Shown: positions 1-11,559 of the stretch, in pieces
Layout: each line of letters begins with the position of its first letter
Numbering within the stretch: position 1 is the first letter of the stretch
DNA from: Podarcis raffonei
Lineage: Eukaryota > Chordata > Lepidosauria > Squamata > Lacertidae
Reading direction: 5' to 3'
Length of the DNA: 64,000 bases
NCBI RefSeq assembly: GCF_027172205.1
Contig: NC_070603.1
Location: forward strand, 38,326,501-38,390,500
Translations under genes and position numbers: made by a program
Notes under the pieces: model-generated
Database searches by the model: none
The model's input: only the letters and a program-made list of their open reading frames with translations
What the model was told of the DNA's origin: nothing

Positions 1-1202
1 ACAGAAGATAGCCGTCATTTAAAACAAGGTGTGGGGGGGGAACCCTCTTGGTCTATTATTCCCCTCAGGTGTTACCACATCTTCCCCTTTTCTAACCCCA
101 CAATTTTGGCCCAAGCAAAATGTTATAAAAGATCCTGTGCTCTTTTAATATGCAAGTAAATTTGCTAAGGGTCTCATGCATCCAGAGGAGATACCATAAA
201 TCACACAAACTTGTCTTATGTACCCTCTATCTTGGCTTCCCAGCATTTGCTATTAAATATGGGAAGTCTGGACCACTTCCTGAACTTGGTGACTAGATGC
301 TTTGAGGCTCACTGGTTGCCCTAAGAGCAGCCAATATATAGAACGAGTGACAGATCAGTGCATTGAGAGACTCAAGGCTGAGAATGAGGATTTATTGTGT
401 AAGGAACTTTAACTATTGTTACTGGAAATGAAAGGGAACTGGGTTCCTGAAGCTCTTCTACTATTAAGGTTTGAATGTTCTACAGCACTGCTATCCAAAC
501 TTCCAACAGCTGAGGCAAAGGGGAAAACCCAACTACACACTAGCACGATCAATCTGTCAACATAAGCATTTCTGCTTGACGGACAGAATGATAAACCCTC
601 TCCTCCTTCTGCATGCTATTCTGGGAGATTCTCCAGACACCACTGCCCCAGCCAATGGTTGGGTGTAAGAGGGAGGAGTCCTGTGCTAGTAGGACTTGCT
701 GAACTTACCCACACTAGTTCAACTATTTAGTTCAGACCTGCCTTTCCCCCCTGAACGAAAGCATCCAAAATGGCTTCCTTTTAGGCACTGAAAGAGTAAG
801 AACAGAATGTCCTTAGAGGAGTCCCACCCACCCCATGTTTCTTTGTGGGTCATTGATATGAACAGTCACCTCAGTTGAAGAGAGACATATCCAGAATATG
901 GACTCATGCAGAAATGCAGTTGGCAACCTCCTAGAAAGGTGGAAAACTCTGCTGCAACTCTACACACAGGGAATGTTCCAATGATTGCCTGACACTCCAC
1001 CACAGTTACGTTTAGTCTGGAGAAGTGAAAAATGATGGTGTCATTCTTTTAATACCCAAAGGGTCATGAGATGAGGCAAATACTTGTCTTCCGCTGCGGC
1101 AGAGGGTAGAACTAGAACTAATGTGCACATGTTAAGTGTGATCAGAGTGTATTGATGGTAAGAGCAGTTCAACAATTGCCTGGAGGGCTAGTGAGGTGTA
1201 CC
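1..1202. other. no gene or recognised element
   Basis: Ordinary mixed sequence. The open frames are short and lack codon or splice support. Confidence 0.5.
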
Positions 1203-1322
1203 TGGCTTAGAGGTCTTCAGGCAAAAGCTGGACAACCATCTGTCAGGGGATGCACTAACTCTGGATTGCCTCCACTGAGCCCCAGGGAGTTGGACTAGAT
1301 TGCCTATAGGGCCCACATCCAA
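1203..1322 (+). mobile_element. CR1-type LINE 3' fragment
   Basis: AAAGCTGGACAACCATCTGT, followed by GGAGTTGGACTAGATTGCC and a degraded end, the standard CR1 3' region. Confidence 0.55.
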
Positions 1323-1787
1323 TTTACCCACAGTAAAGGCAGATTCCATGTTCTGGCCTTGCTCCCTTCCACCCCATGAAGAGTCGAAGCAGGCAACTTT
1401 TTCTTATGGGAGAGTGTTTTGGACTCAGAAGAATGTTTCATTATGTCATTCCTTTCTCTCAGTTTTGAGAGTCACTGGTAGACACTCTTCAGCCACTTTG
1501 ATGCTTGCAGTCCAGTCCCAAGTCTGTATGCTCATTGAGACTTCCTTTGTAACAAGTCTGCTTACAGTTACAGCCCTTGGTCTTGTCTGTGTAAATACAA
1601 CAAGTAGTGCAAATGTCCTCCCACCAGCCAGAAAACCACAGTGAGTGTTGTAAAACTGGTTTGCCTAAATGTTGTGGTCATTGTAATTGCACAGGGTAAG
1701 CTACACACAGACATATCTTTAGAATTAACGTTACTTTTTGTGATTACATGAACATCAGTAGCAGACAGCATGGTGGGACAGTGGCGG

Positions 1788-1816
1788 TATTATTATTATT
1801 ATTATTATTATTATTA
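1788..1816. repeat. TTA/TAT trinucleotide microsatellite
   Basis: About nine TAT/ATT units. It adjoins a LINE-type 3' fragment in reverse orientation running to about 1960 (TTATATCCTCCCCTTCCTCC, GTGGCAATCAGATACACAGC). Confidence 0.9.
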
Positions 1817-1960
1817 GAATTTATATCCTCCCCTTCCTCCCCTCCCAGGGTGGCAATCAGATACACAGCCATCAACAAAAACATTTAGTAAAATCAGTCT
1901 AAGAACAAGTACAATTAAAAACATCAAAAAGTAAAAACATCAAAAACACAATGAGATCAA
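1817..1960 (-). mobile_element. LINE 3' fragment, reverse, family uncertain
   Basis: AGAATTTATATCCTCCCCTT followed by an A-rich stretch of unit-like TAAAAACATCAAAAA. It resembles the 'tatttataccccgcc' tail type also seen at 33317, 62925 (forward) and 63955. Confidence 0.4.
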
Positions 1961-2069
1961 ACAGGAGGCTTTTAATTTTCTCTTCAGTCCCTTTCTTATT
2001 TCTTTGTTATTCGTTATTTGCTATTGTCTCTAGTTTACTATTTATTATTTACTCTACTGACTATTGCCC

Positions 2070-2269
2070 GACCTCCAGTCAGTCACTTCTGCTATACTGA
2101 AAGGTAGAAAGGGAGGGGCTATGTGGCAGTGAGGTTGGCATGGTGCAAACACACCAACGGAAGCACCAGATTGGTTCTGCTGGTGCATGTTCACCATGCC
2201 AACCTCACTAACACTTCACCCCCTCTTCTTCCTCCCATGAAGCAGCAGCAAGGTTACTGACTGGAGGTC
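2070..2269. mobile_element. nested hairpin MITE
   Basis: Outer inverted arms GACCTCCAGTCAGT (2070-2083) and ACTGACTGGAGGTC (2256-2269) are perfect. Inside them AGTGAGGTTGGCATGGTG (2128-2145) pairs perfectly with 2192-2209. A third nested pair is GCACCAG with CTGGTGC near 2163-2185. No duplication could be assigned. Confidence 0.65.
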
Positions 2270-2337
2270 AGGTGAGTGTCACCGTCCTACCACACCACCT
2301 TATACTGATGAGTATGTTCCTGGAAGCCACTCCAGTG

Positions 2338-2452
2338 CCTTTGTTAGGGAGTTGCAATCCTGTAGCCACTTTACTTGGCCGTGGGCCCAGTTGAACTCAA
2401 TGGAATTCACTTCTAAGTAGGCGTGCCTAGGATTACGCTGTAAATCATCCTT
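2338..2452. repeat. dispersed short repeat with CAATCCT ends
   Basis: GTTGCAATCCTGTAGCCACT, then TTGAACTCAATGGAATTCAC, TTCTAAGTAGGCGTGCCTAG and GATTACGCTG. It is one of five copies in the window of an inverted-repeat element (others near 21452, 32415, 32838 and 54178). Confidence 0.5.
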
Positions 2453-3149
2453 GGGGAAAGGGTTAATATATTACTTTCTCCCAGAAGAGTTGCATTCCAA
2501 GGGCCAGGGTGTGTCTCAGCCATACCAGTGTGTCTTTTATCAGAGGCAGCAACATGTATTAATCCTTCTCTTAAGACATGAGTGAGTTATACGTGGCATG
2601 GAAAAGAGCCCTGAGGCAAGGATTTTTGTTTTGTTTTGCTTTCCAGTTCCTATCATGGAAAGAGTACAGTTCTGGCCTTTCCCGCCACCAGGCAACTGGA
2701 TTTACAAAGATATTATTTCCTTTGTTTAGTTTTTCGGTTTCTGGCCTGAGCCAAGCTCATAGGGGTCTTGCCATGCTCTCCTTTACTTCTCGTGCCCTCC
2801 ACCGCATAGCTTATTATAATCACAGGCCTCCCTGAATAAAATCACAAGAGTGGACAATCCTCCACTGCCGAGATATACAGCTTTGGGTGCAGCCATAGCA
2901 AGATGTGGCAGCATATTGCAATTCCACTTAACTGCAACTTTCATTTCTTTATACCATTTTTCTAAGCCAAATAACCAGTCTGAGGGGAAAATGCACAAAG
3001 TAGCCTATTTATTGAAGCAACCTTTTAAAATTTAATCCCTTGGCAGGTGTTTAATGTTCACCGGAGACAGAGCTCCTCAATGCAAATGGAACAGTGGGAT
3101 GCAACATTCCAGATTCTGCTCATAGACTGTAAGTCAGATGTTCTAAGTC

Positions 3150-3240
3150 ATGGGGAACCAACATGATGTACTTCAGATGTTGCTGGACTACAGCATCTAT
3201 CGTCCCTGACCTTTGACCACCTTTCTGAGGCCAATGGGAA
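3150..3240. mobile_element. hAT-type MITE fragment
   Basis: GATGTTGCTGGACTACAGCA, then TCTATCGTCCCTGACCTTTG. It belongs with the hairpin elements at 6078 and 39897 but has only one terminus. Confidence 0.45.
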
Positions 3241-3483
3241 GTTGCTGGTACACACCATGGTGGCCACCCCGATCTGTGTGATACCAGTAGTTAGAAGCAG
3301 TAAAGAGCACCAAAAAGACAAAACAAATCACAGAAATATGAGCAAGCCACAACTTTGTACTCATATTTGCTATGTTTTTGTTCTAGGACTAAACACTTTT
3401 GATTATAAAATATCATGCATGGAGGGCATCTGAACATCTTAGAGAGCCTGCTATGTACTCCACAGATCTCTAACTAAAAAGGT

Positions 3484-3700
3484 AAGAACATAAAGCAAGC
3501 CCTGATGGGTCAGCTGAAGGCCCATCTAGTCCAGCATCGTGTTCTCACAGTCACAAAGCAGAAGCCCACGAGAAGCTGACAAGGAGTGTTCATCTCCCTC
3601 TTTCATTCCCACAGTCCATAAGTGGTAATGGTTTCAATGTGCTCTGTCTGGCCTGACCTTCTGCCAACACCTCAAGCAACAGAATACCGCAGACCTAGAA
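3484..3700 (-). mobile_element. CR1-like LINE 3' fragment
   Basis: AAGCAAGCCCTGATGGGTCA, AAGGCCCATCTAGTCCAGCA and CGTGTTCTCACAGTCACAAA on the plus strand. It is the reverse complement of the unit at 24140-24335, which defines the family within this window. Confidence 0.6.
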
Positions 3701-5187
3701 GGATTTTGTACCTATGACAATAACCCTTCAGCTAACAGAGAGTGTGTGGAAATGGCTTCAGACCCAACCCCAAGCATAGGGGCATGGAAACATTGTGGTG
3801 TAATCAACTGTGGTAAGTATTGTGCCTGGAAAGTGCAAAAGGTAAGTGTGGATGAGCACTTTGAGAGAATTAAACAACACACATGGGCAAAACCAGTCAT
3901 ACAGGTCATACCAACTTGATTGGATCTCCACTGGAAGGAAGGATGTCGGGTGAATGGATAGAAAAGACCTGTGTGGTTGGCTCCAACTGGTGTTTAGATG
4001 AAGGGAGCCCTTCATGGATTAGTTTTGCTCAACCCCATCAGGTCAAAGTAGCAAACAACCACCCCTTTATTTCCTCTCCTCTTTCTCTAATATTCTTTGC
4101 CTCAGCTCTTTTGCATAAGTCATGTAGAACAATTGCATTGCAAGCTCCTTGTTGCGTTATGTACTTTCTGCTTTTGTGGGCCGCATGCAGCACTCAAGAC
4201 TGAGTTAGTTGCTTAAGGGGTAGGTGGTCCTGCTTTTGAACTGGGCATTGGAAAGGGTAACTTCCTGGGTCCCTTCTGACACCACCAGGCATTTTGTGGT
4301 CTTCTCAGACCCAGATAGGCAGCAATGAGAAGGCAACAGAGGAGAGGTGCTTCCTCCACTGCTGCCTGGGTGGCAGCCTAAGTCTTCCTTCTGTTTACAG
4401 AGATAATATGATTCCCATGAGCTGTCAGTCCTGGGCAGTTTCCCAGCACTAAAGTTATGCCAAAGCCATCCTACCCTACATTCATCTGTCCATTAATCCT
4501 CCCTGCCTTGACTTGCAACTCACAGAGGGTTTCCCCCCTCTTTCTGTAATTCATGCAGTTGCTGTACATGTCCAGGCACTTGCAACTCAAGTCCTCAAGC
4601 CATTCAGTTCCTGAGGGGGTTTGAGGCAACTTGTACTCATTTCCTTTGTTCACCTTGTCAAATGAAAATAGATGAAATCTTTTCCCCAGCGCCTTTGATC
4701 ACCCCAGAGATAACAGCCTGTGGAAGAAACCTGCTACCCACCTGGTTCTGAAAATTTTGCTAATGTGATATTAGAAAAGCAAATTCCTACTACAGCTGTG
4801 ACAATGGCTTCAGGTAATGAGGCCTCCAGTCCGAATCAACAAATCTGCGTAGTGAGTATGTGACAAGATTCAGGTTCCCCTTTGCTGTTACCAAAGGCAG
4901 CCACTACCCAGGTTTTGTCTCCTGTGAGCCCTTGATAACTTCATCCACATAATTGTGTTCCTCTCCAGTGATGGTCTGGCAGACCATGAATGGACTTCAT
5001 GCTGATGTCACTAGCAACAGTTTGACTAGCAACTTTTTTCTATAATGACTTAATCAGGCATTAATCAGGATTCTGCCAGCCATAGCTTCCTTCCAAATGA
5101 GAATTTGAAACAATGGTTTGAACAGGTTTTCCAGTTACAGTTTTTAGGCAAACTATGGGTGGCAGTGACCACATATTACTAATCCTG
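3701..5187. other. no gene or recognised element
   Basis: Frames of up to 106 codons overlap on both strands without domain resemblance. I see no repeat termini. Confidence 0.5.
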
Positions 5188-5400
5188 AAGTAAGGGCCGG
5201 CCCACCCATGAAGCAAAGTGAAGCAGCCACCTCAGGTGGTGAAAACCCACAGGGCAGGTAGCCTTACCTGCCCCTGCTGTGGCTTATGGCAAGTTCTCAT
5301 GGAGTTCCATGAGATCTTGCATGATTTCTACGAGACTTTGGTGGGGGCAGAGTACCTTCCTGGTTTGCCTCAGGTGGTAAAATGAGATGGGCCACCCTAT
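5188..5400. mobile_element. hAT-like MITE (GGCCGGCCCACCCA terminus)
   Basis: Starts AAGGGCCGGCCCACCCATGA and ends GATGGGCCACCCT, with CACCTCAGGTGGTGAAAACC inside. It is related to the element at 57348-57545. The duplication is not clear. Confidence 0.45.
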
Positions 5401-5654
5401 TTTCAAGGGGGGGGAAAGGAAATTAAGGTTATTTACCAGAGCTGGCAAGAATTTCTGGTGTGTGCTACAACATTGCCCTGCCCCCTCTCAATTTCCTTGG
5501 TTTTCAGTCCAAACAAAAATCCCATTCTCCATAGGAATCCTGTTCTCCAGTACAGTACTTCTGACTTAGAGGTATCTTATATTTTCACAGCATCAAGCTG
5601 GTTTGGACACAGACACATTGATGCTCAGACTAAAGACTTACCAATAGTTGCTTT

Positions 5655-5657
<3 letters not shown>

Positions 5658-5703
<46 letters not shown>
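5658..5703. repeat. (GA)n dinucleotide microsatellite
   Basis: Twenty-three uninterrupted GA units, a pure polypurine/polypyrimidine mirror repeat. Confidence 0.97.
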
Positions 5704-5706
<3 letters not shown>

Positions 5707-6077
5707 TAAGTTTGTACATTGTTGCCTATAGTAATCACATTTGTGGTTAATTGAGGCCTACAATTTTTTTTTGAAGTGCTACAAAAACTTGCCATGTTTG
5801 AATAGAAATGATAGCAGAACAGACCCTCCTGTTTCAGTTCCCTGAAAAAAAAATTATATACAACTTAAGCAGAAGACTATAGAAATTCTGGTATTCAGGC
5901 ATGGCTCCAAGAGACCCCACACACTCAGTGTTGACATACTAGCTAAGGTAATCCAAAATGACACTTTCCATTGTCCTCAAACTTTTATCAGTCATGGTTT
6001 AAATAATCTTTTTTATCATTCCCCCCTCTCAGATATCATGTGCATATCTGCTAGTTAAACTATTTGGCAACTTAGAG

Positions 6078-6213
6078 CAGGCATCCCCAAACTCTGCTCT
6101 CCAGATGTTTTGGGACTACAATTCCCATCATCCCTGACCACTGGTCCTGTTAGCTAGGGATGATGGGAGCTGTAGTCCCAAAACATCTGGAGGGCCAAGT
6201 TTGGGGATGCCTG
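6078..6213. mobile_element. hAT-type hairpin MITE, complete
   Basis: Terminal inverted repeats CAGGCATCCCCAAACT and AGTTTGGGGATGCCTG (16 bp, perfect), with interior arms around CCAGATGTTTTGGGACTACA. Flanks ACTTAGAG (6070-6077) and ACCTAGAG (6214-6221) form the 8-bp duplication expected of hAT, with one mismatch. The element is 136 bp and noncoding. Confidence 0.88.
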
Positions 6214-6538
6214 ACCTAGAGTGTGAGTATTTGGGGAGTATTCTACCACATCTATTTCTTATTAAATTTACTAGAACAGAGTCACACTAATCTGTCTAAG
6301 CTGATTTTAAGGCCATCTAAGCTGGCGGCCATCACCATGTGTTCTGGTAGCAAATTCCATAGTTTATCTAGGCGCTGTGTGAAGAAGTACTTTCTTTTTT
6401 CTGTGTCCTCTATCTCCCACCATTCTGTTTAATTTGATAACTTCTCGATATTATAAAAGTGGGGAGAGGAACTGTTTGAGAGAGATCTCTTTGCAATAAG
6501 GGGTAGAAGCAATAATATTAACAGTAAACATAATCAAG

Positions 6539-6893
6539 GGACGCGGGTGGTGCTGTGGGTTAAACCACAGAGCCTAGGACTTGCCAATCAGAAGGTCGGC
6601 GGTTCGAATCCCCGCGATGGGGTGAGCTCCCGTTGCTCAGTCCCTGCTCCTGCCAACCTAGCAGTTCGAAAGCACGTCAAAGTGCAAGTAGATAAATAGG
6701 TACCGCTCTGGTGGGAAGGTAAATGGTGTTCCCGTGCGCTGCTCTGGTTCACCAGAAGCGGCTTTGTCATGCTGGTCACATGACCTGGAAGCTGTACGTC
6801 GGCTCCCTTGGCCAATAAAGCGAAATGAGCGCCGCAACCCCAGAGTCCGTCACGACTGGACCTAATGGTCAGGGGTCCCTTTACCTTTTAAAT
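6539..6893 (+). mobile_element. Sauria-type SINE, full length
   Basis: The tRNA-like head has B-box sequence GGTTCGAATCC. The central block includes GCAAGTAGATAAATAGGTAC, and the 3' end (GACTGGACCTAATGGTCAGG) is Bov-B-like, followed by CCTTTTAAAT. Flanking duplication ATAATCAAG at 6530-6538 and 6894-6902. The copy is well preserved. Confidence 0.92.
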
Positions 6894-7272
6894 ATAATCA
6901 AGACGCATTTGCAAGAGCTGAGATGCTGAGTCAGACTCAGAAACTGAAATGGTCCTGATCAGCATTAAAGCATGCAACAGGTCAGCTTCAAGTAATGACA
7001 TGCTGCCAACCATGCCTACATGTTCACCCATGGAGTGGGATCTTTACCAGGAAATTAATCATTGAATGACTGAATAGGAAAGACCACCCACATGAAGACA
7101 TTCCAAGCAGCAGCATTTCCCAATGATAAAAGTCCCTGGCAGCTTTAAGTAGCTTAAAAGTTGGCAGCCTTAAATAGCTGGGATACAGTCAGTGTTACAC
7201 AGCTGGATTACCTCAGTCATCGTAGCATCTTTCTCATCTATGCATGGTGTGCTATACTTAAATTATGCATGT

Positions 7273-7302
7273 TTATTATGAACAGCTGCCTGTTCATAAT
7301 AA
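7273..7302. other. perfect 13-bp inverted repeat with 4-nt loop
   Basis: TTATTATGAACAG at 7273-7285 pairs with CTGTTCATAATAA at 7290-7302 around CTGC. It is followed by about 250 bp of purine-rich DNA (7305-7560). No element ends were found. Confidence 0.7.
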
Positions 7303-7739
7303 GGAAGATGAAGGAGGTTACCATGGTGGTTTCTGTGTAAGGCAGGGGGAGGGGTTGCACAAAAGAAGGGAAGATGGTGGCATGGACATAAGGGTGAAGG
7401 TGAAAATAAGGTGGAAAGCAAGGCTGCGAAACAGAATTGAGAAGTGGTTTCAATAATAGGGATGGGAAGGTGAAAAGTGAGCTTCCCTAAATGGTGTGGA
7501 AAGGGGAAGCTGTAGGAGGTTAATGTGGGGGGAATGGCAAGGGGTTGGCAAGCGGAGCACAATTCCTAGTACATGCATATATTTATGTCCCCAGAAGGTG
7601 GAACTACCTCTGCACCAAGGTGTATTCCCCACCCCCAAAGCTGCAACCCTTTAAGTAGGTTTTTAAAACACATTTCTCCAGGTCAACCTTCACATTGTTA
7701 AGAGAACTATTTTAAGATGGATAGTTTCTTTTGTCTGTA

Positions 7740-7880
7740 GGAATTTTATAGTGTTGTTTTATTTGTTTTAACTAGCCTAGGTTTCTAAATGGCTGTTAGC
7801 TCTTTGCGTTGTGTTTTCATGCTTTGTAAGCTACCTTGAGGGGGCTATGCCCAAAAAGCAGCCTATAAACAATTTTATAT
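7740..7880 (+). mobile_element. LINE (L2/CR1-like) 3' fragment
   Basis: TGTTTTATTTGTTTTAACTA, GCTTTGTAAGCTACCTTGAG and AAAGCAGCCTATAAACAATT, the usual 'gtaagccaccttgag ... tataaat' terminus. Similar decayed tails lie near 34340 and 47800. Confidence 0.5.
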
Positions 7881-7959
7881 CAATACGCACAATTCCACAC
7901 TTGATGCATCAGTGCCCTGAAGTGCTGCCCTCACTATCACACACAGCCCCTCCAGACAT

Positions 7960-8273
7960 CCTTCTTATTGTACATTCATGATGATTTATGCTCATGATGG
8001 CCTCCAAAAGTTTGGGGTGGACATACTGCTTCGTTTCCAACTGGTGCATGTCCTGTAACTTCCTGCTGAAATCCTGTACTTTTTCATACCACAAACATTC
8101 CAGTTTGTGCACATTTGTTGTGGTATTATGCAAGTGTGCCCCTCCAGATGGCAATTATGCAGTCCCACTGCAGAAGCATCACAGGACAACCAACGAAGTG
8201 GAATGATGTGCAGATAGCTCTCCACTAATGCACTATTACTGCATCAAGGACATGTTGCAGCATACACCCACAA
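7960..8273 (+). repeat. unassigned dispersed repeat, copy A
   Basis: Aligns by eye with 11560-11876: ACTGGTGCATGTCCTGTAAC against ATAGGTGCATGTCCCATAGT, TTCCTGCTGAAATCCTGT against TTCCTGCTAAAATCCTGT, CACTAATGCACTATTACTGC against CACTAATGCACTATTTTTGC, and a shared end ATACACCCA / ATGCACCCA. I do not recognise the family. Confidence 0.65.
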
Positions 8274-9025
8274 TGAAAACATCAATCTGGAGGTACCCTT
8301 CAAGTGAGAACCGGTAGAGGATAAGGACGTAGTTTTAAATGGTAGTGGCACATTGGGGAGCGGGGAAGATTTGATGGCAGCTTAATTCAAATACTCAGAT
8401 CTGTGCCGCTATCATATCTAGCTTTTCCCTAAGAGAACTAGTAACAGAGGTTCTTTCCCCAACAATAATGGTCATGTTTACACACAACAATTTTCTGCTT
8501 CTTCTTTTTTAGCGCCTCTGCTGCTGTAGGGCTGATGCACAATTTAATATCGGTGGCTTGGTGCTTAAATTGCTGGCGAACTACCCAGCTGAAGCGCTGA
8601 GCAGCATCTCAGGGGAGAACATCAGTACAAGCGCACTCTGCTGCAGAGGGTCACTGGTGTTGAGAGAGTAATTGCTTCTGCTCTCCTAGCCAGAGATGTT
8701 GTGCTGAGAGCTCTTTTCAGAGCTCAGCGGACTCCCTATCCTCAAAGCAAGACAATAAGTGAAGAAAGAGTTTGTTTACTTTCATCCCAATGTAACTTGT
8801 AAAACAAAGTGGAAATAGTTCAGTAACTATGGCTGTGTGCACACAACATTTTATTTTAGGATCAGTTGAGACAGAGTACTTGTTTCCCCCCCCCCATGTA
8901 ATCCACACACAAGCTAGATCTATTATACTCCCCCCCCCCATAAAGCACTTCTTCAGAATATGGTTTCAATCCAAAAATAAAAATTCATTACATATTGATT
9001 CTGCATTACACTGCAGTGTGTCCAA

Positions 9026-10031
9026 CAGGAAAATTGGCTTTCAGGTGGAAAAGTCAAAGTTAGAAACGGAATTGTTAGAACCCAATACCAAGAATTTGTC
9101 TAGAATGTACAACTTGCTGCTGAAATGGAATACACAGGATGAAACGGTTAAATCAGCTATTATTAAATGGGCACAGGACATTGGTCATGACATTATGTTT
9201 GCTGACTGGGAACAGTTATGGACCACCGGTATAAAATTTACGGCATGTAATGCCTTAAGAGAGAATATTATGAAAATGATTTATAGGTGGTACATGACCC
9301 CAGTCAAGCTTGCAAAAATTTACCATTTGCCCAATAATAAATGTTGGAAATGTAATGAAACCGAAGGAACTTTCTATCACCTTTGGTGGACGTGCCCAAG
9401 GATTAAGGCCTTCTGGGAAACGATATATAATGAAATTAAGAAGGTGCTTAAGTGTACCTTTCATAAAAAACCAGAGGCTTTTCTCCTGGGCATAGTGGGC
9501 CAATTGGTGTCAAAGAAAGATAGGACGTTCTTTATGTATGCTACAACAGCAGCAAGAGTGTTACTAGCAAAGTATTGGAAGACACAAGAACTACCCACAC
9601 TGGAAGAGTGGCAGACGAAGGTGATTGACTACATGGGATTAGCAGAGATGACGAGCAGAATCCGTGACCAAGGGAAAGAGACGGCGGAGGAAGATTGGAA
9701 GAAATTTAAACTTTATCTTAAAAATTCTTGTAAAATCATTGAGTGTTAAAATGTCTTGGGTAAAGCATAGCAGATTTGCAGCGATAAAGGATTGGATATG
9801 AGGAAAGAAAAGGGTTAAAGAAAGGAATTAATAAGTAACTAAGACCAGGGGTTGCTGAAAAAATTTAAAATAAGGATGCAGAAAAGGGAGGCATGGGGAA
9901 GTCGTTGAAATTGGGTTTATGAAAAAAATTTATGAAATTATACATGTTTATATGTTTGTTTGTTAGTGTTTGTTGTTTGTATTGTCTTATATTATATGTT
10001 AAAAAACTAATAAAAATTTTATAAAAAAAAA
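9026..10031 (+). mobile_element. 5'-truncated L1 LINE, ORF2 C-terminal end plus 3' UTR
   Basis: Encodes the C-terminal part of L1 ORF2, including a CWKCNETEGTFYHLWWTC zinc-knuckle-like block and a long helical tail. The frame runs open to TAA at 9747-9749. A 3' UTR of about 250 bp ends in an A-rich tail at about 10020-10031. A perfect 19-bp duplication (TACACTGCAGTGTGTCCAA) flanks it at 9007-9025 and 10032-10050. The perfect duplication and open frame suggest a fairly young insertion, but it is heavily 5'-truncated and cannot be autonomous. Confidence 0.92.
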
Positions 10032-10050
10032 TACACTGCAGTGTGTCCAA

Positions 10051-11298
10051 ATGAAGGTGATACCAGCAGAGGGGGTGTAGCCACACCAGCCCAAGGTGTA
10101 CACCATGATCACAATCACCACTTCTTCATTCACCTGGGTCATGTGCAGGGCGGAAAGATGTGGATAACCTAACCAAAGAGTCCTCCTGACTCCCTCGCAA
10201 AGCCTAGTAAGCACTTGTCCAGTTTGGGGGAGGAGGTGGGAGGGCTCTAGGGCCATGCCAGAGCCTTACGCCTCCTTCCCAAAGCCATTGCTTCCCTTAC
10301 CCTGCTCACTGTTAACAATCAATCCTGTTTGATCTATGGAAAATGTTTCTCACAAACACTTGTATGCATGTAGGGACAACCATTTGAATGGCAATGCCCA
10401 TCAACTTTGGTGGGTGACCCCCTCAAATATTTTATGGGGGTGAGCAAAGGGTCCTCAGCCCCTAGGAATTGGCTCCTATGTACCTGATTCAGTGTAACAT
10501 GTGATGAACCATATTGTGAAATGCACTTCAGAACTGCACCTTCACAGGTTCAAATCACAGCTCAAGTAGAGCTCTAGTGAGGGCACAGCTTGCTAAGAGT
10601 GGGCAAAACGTAGACTGCAAGAGAAAGGGGCATGTTTGTCATTCGTTTTGCTGCCAGACAATCGCTCAGTATTTCTGAGCTAGTCATGGAAAGGTCTTTG
10701 CAGTCTCACTAGCTTATATCATGTGCCAAGTTTTGCTGGGTTCATAAAGGACAAAAAGCACTGAGCTGGGCAGAAGGAAGGAACAATTTTCTGAGCAAGG
10801 GATTAGTCATCTCTTCAGACATAAAAACGGCACGGCTTTCCGGTTTCCATTTTACTTGCAAGCATATACCAGAGATGTGGCGTGCTTTACAAAGCTGCAA
10901 GTGAAATTAAAAGCTTTTATACATATGTATACACTTGTTTGAAAAAGAATCAAAATTCTAATTGTCCCTCTTTGAGAATCATTAACAACTTGGGCTTCCT
11001 TTAATTAATTTTGACAGTCTTATGCCGCTGTTTAAATTTGCTTTGGCAACTCTGAATAAAAATTCAGATAGATACCCTGCAGCTATGGCTACAGCGCATC
11101 TGAAATGCTGGGCCATATCTGCAGCAATATCAAATATAAAAAGGGGTGCAAATGGCAGCCCTCAGGCCAATTTATACCTAGATGGGATGAAATGCATGAA
11201 CTCTCATGTTCCATCATCTTATGTATGCCATAATGAGTTGTTCCACCTTGCCTCTTAATTTTTGAAGAGGAAGGCTCACGGAGAAATTATGCAGGTAA
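10051..11298. other. no gene; partly repeat-free
   Basis: From about 10800 to 11260 the sequence is free of visible repeats and has short AT motifs (TTCCTTTAATTAATTTTGAC). It may be a noncoding conserved block, but this is unproved. Confidence 0.35.
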
Positions 11299-11482
11299 AG
11301 GACCATAGTTCGGTGGCAGAGCAACGCATGCTCTGTGTGCCAGAGATCCCATGCTCAGTCCCCAGCATCTGAAGGTCAGGCTGAGATTGACCCCTTCCTG
11401 AAACCCTGGGGAGCCCCTGCCAATCAGTGTTGACAATACAGGTCAGTGGTCTGACTTGGTGCAAGGTAGCTTCCTACATATG
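11299..11482 (+). mobile_element. tRNA-derived SINE, family ending AAGGTAGCTTCCTA
   Basis: Degenerate tRNA-like head (GTTCGGTGGCAGAGCA, then TCAGTCCCCAGCATCTGAAG), the middle block CTGAAACCCTGGGGAGCCCC and the 3' part GTCAGTGGTCTGACTTGGTG. The same three-part structure recurs at 41752, 50251 and 51790 on the plus strand and at 16695, 25698, 34123 and 55268 on the minus strand. Confidence 0.75.
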
Positions 11483-11559
11483 CATACAAGCCATTTCACA
11501 TTTTACGCTAAAGGTATAAGGGGTGTGCATCCTGAATAGATCATGATGTGTGCTCTTGA

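Noticed and set aside
6539-6620. tRNA genes suggested by B-box sequences in the SINEs
   Set aside because: Each lies in a tRNA-derived SINE head without a complete cloverleaf, and is flanked by SINE body and target duplications.
8829-9749. 306-codon open frame as a host gene
   Set aside because: The part after 9026 is L1 ORF2 and the first 65 or so codons are unrelated flanking DNA outside the target-site duplication.
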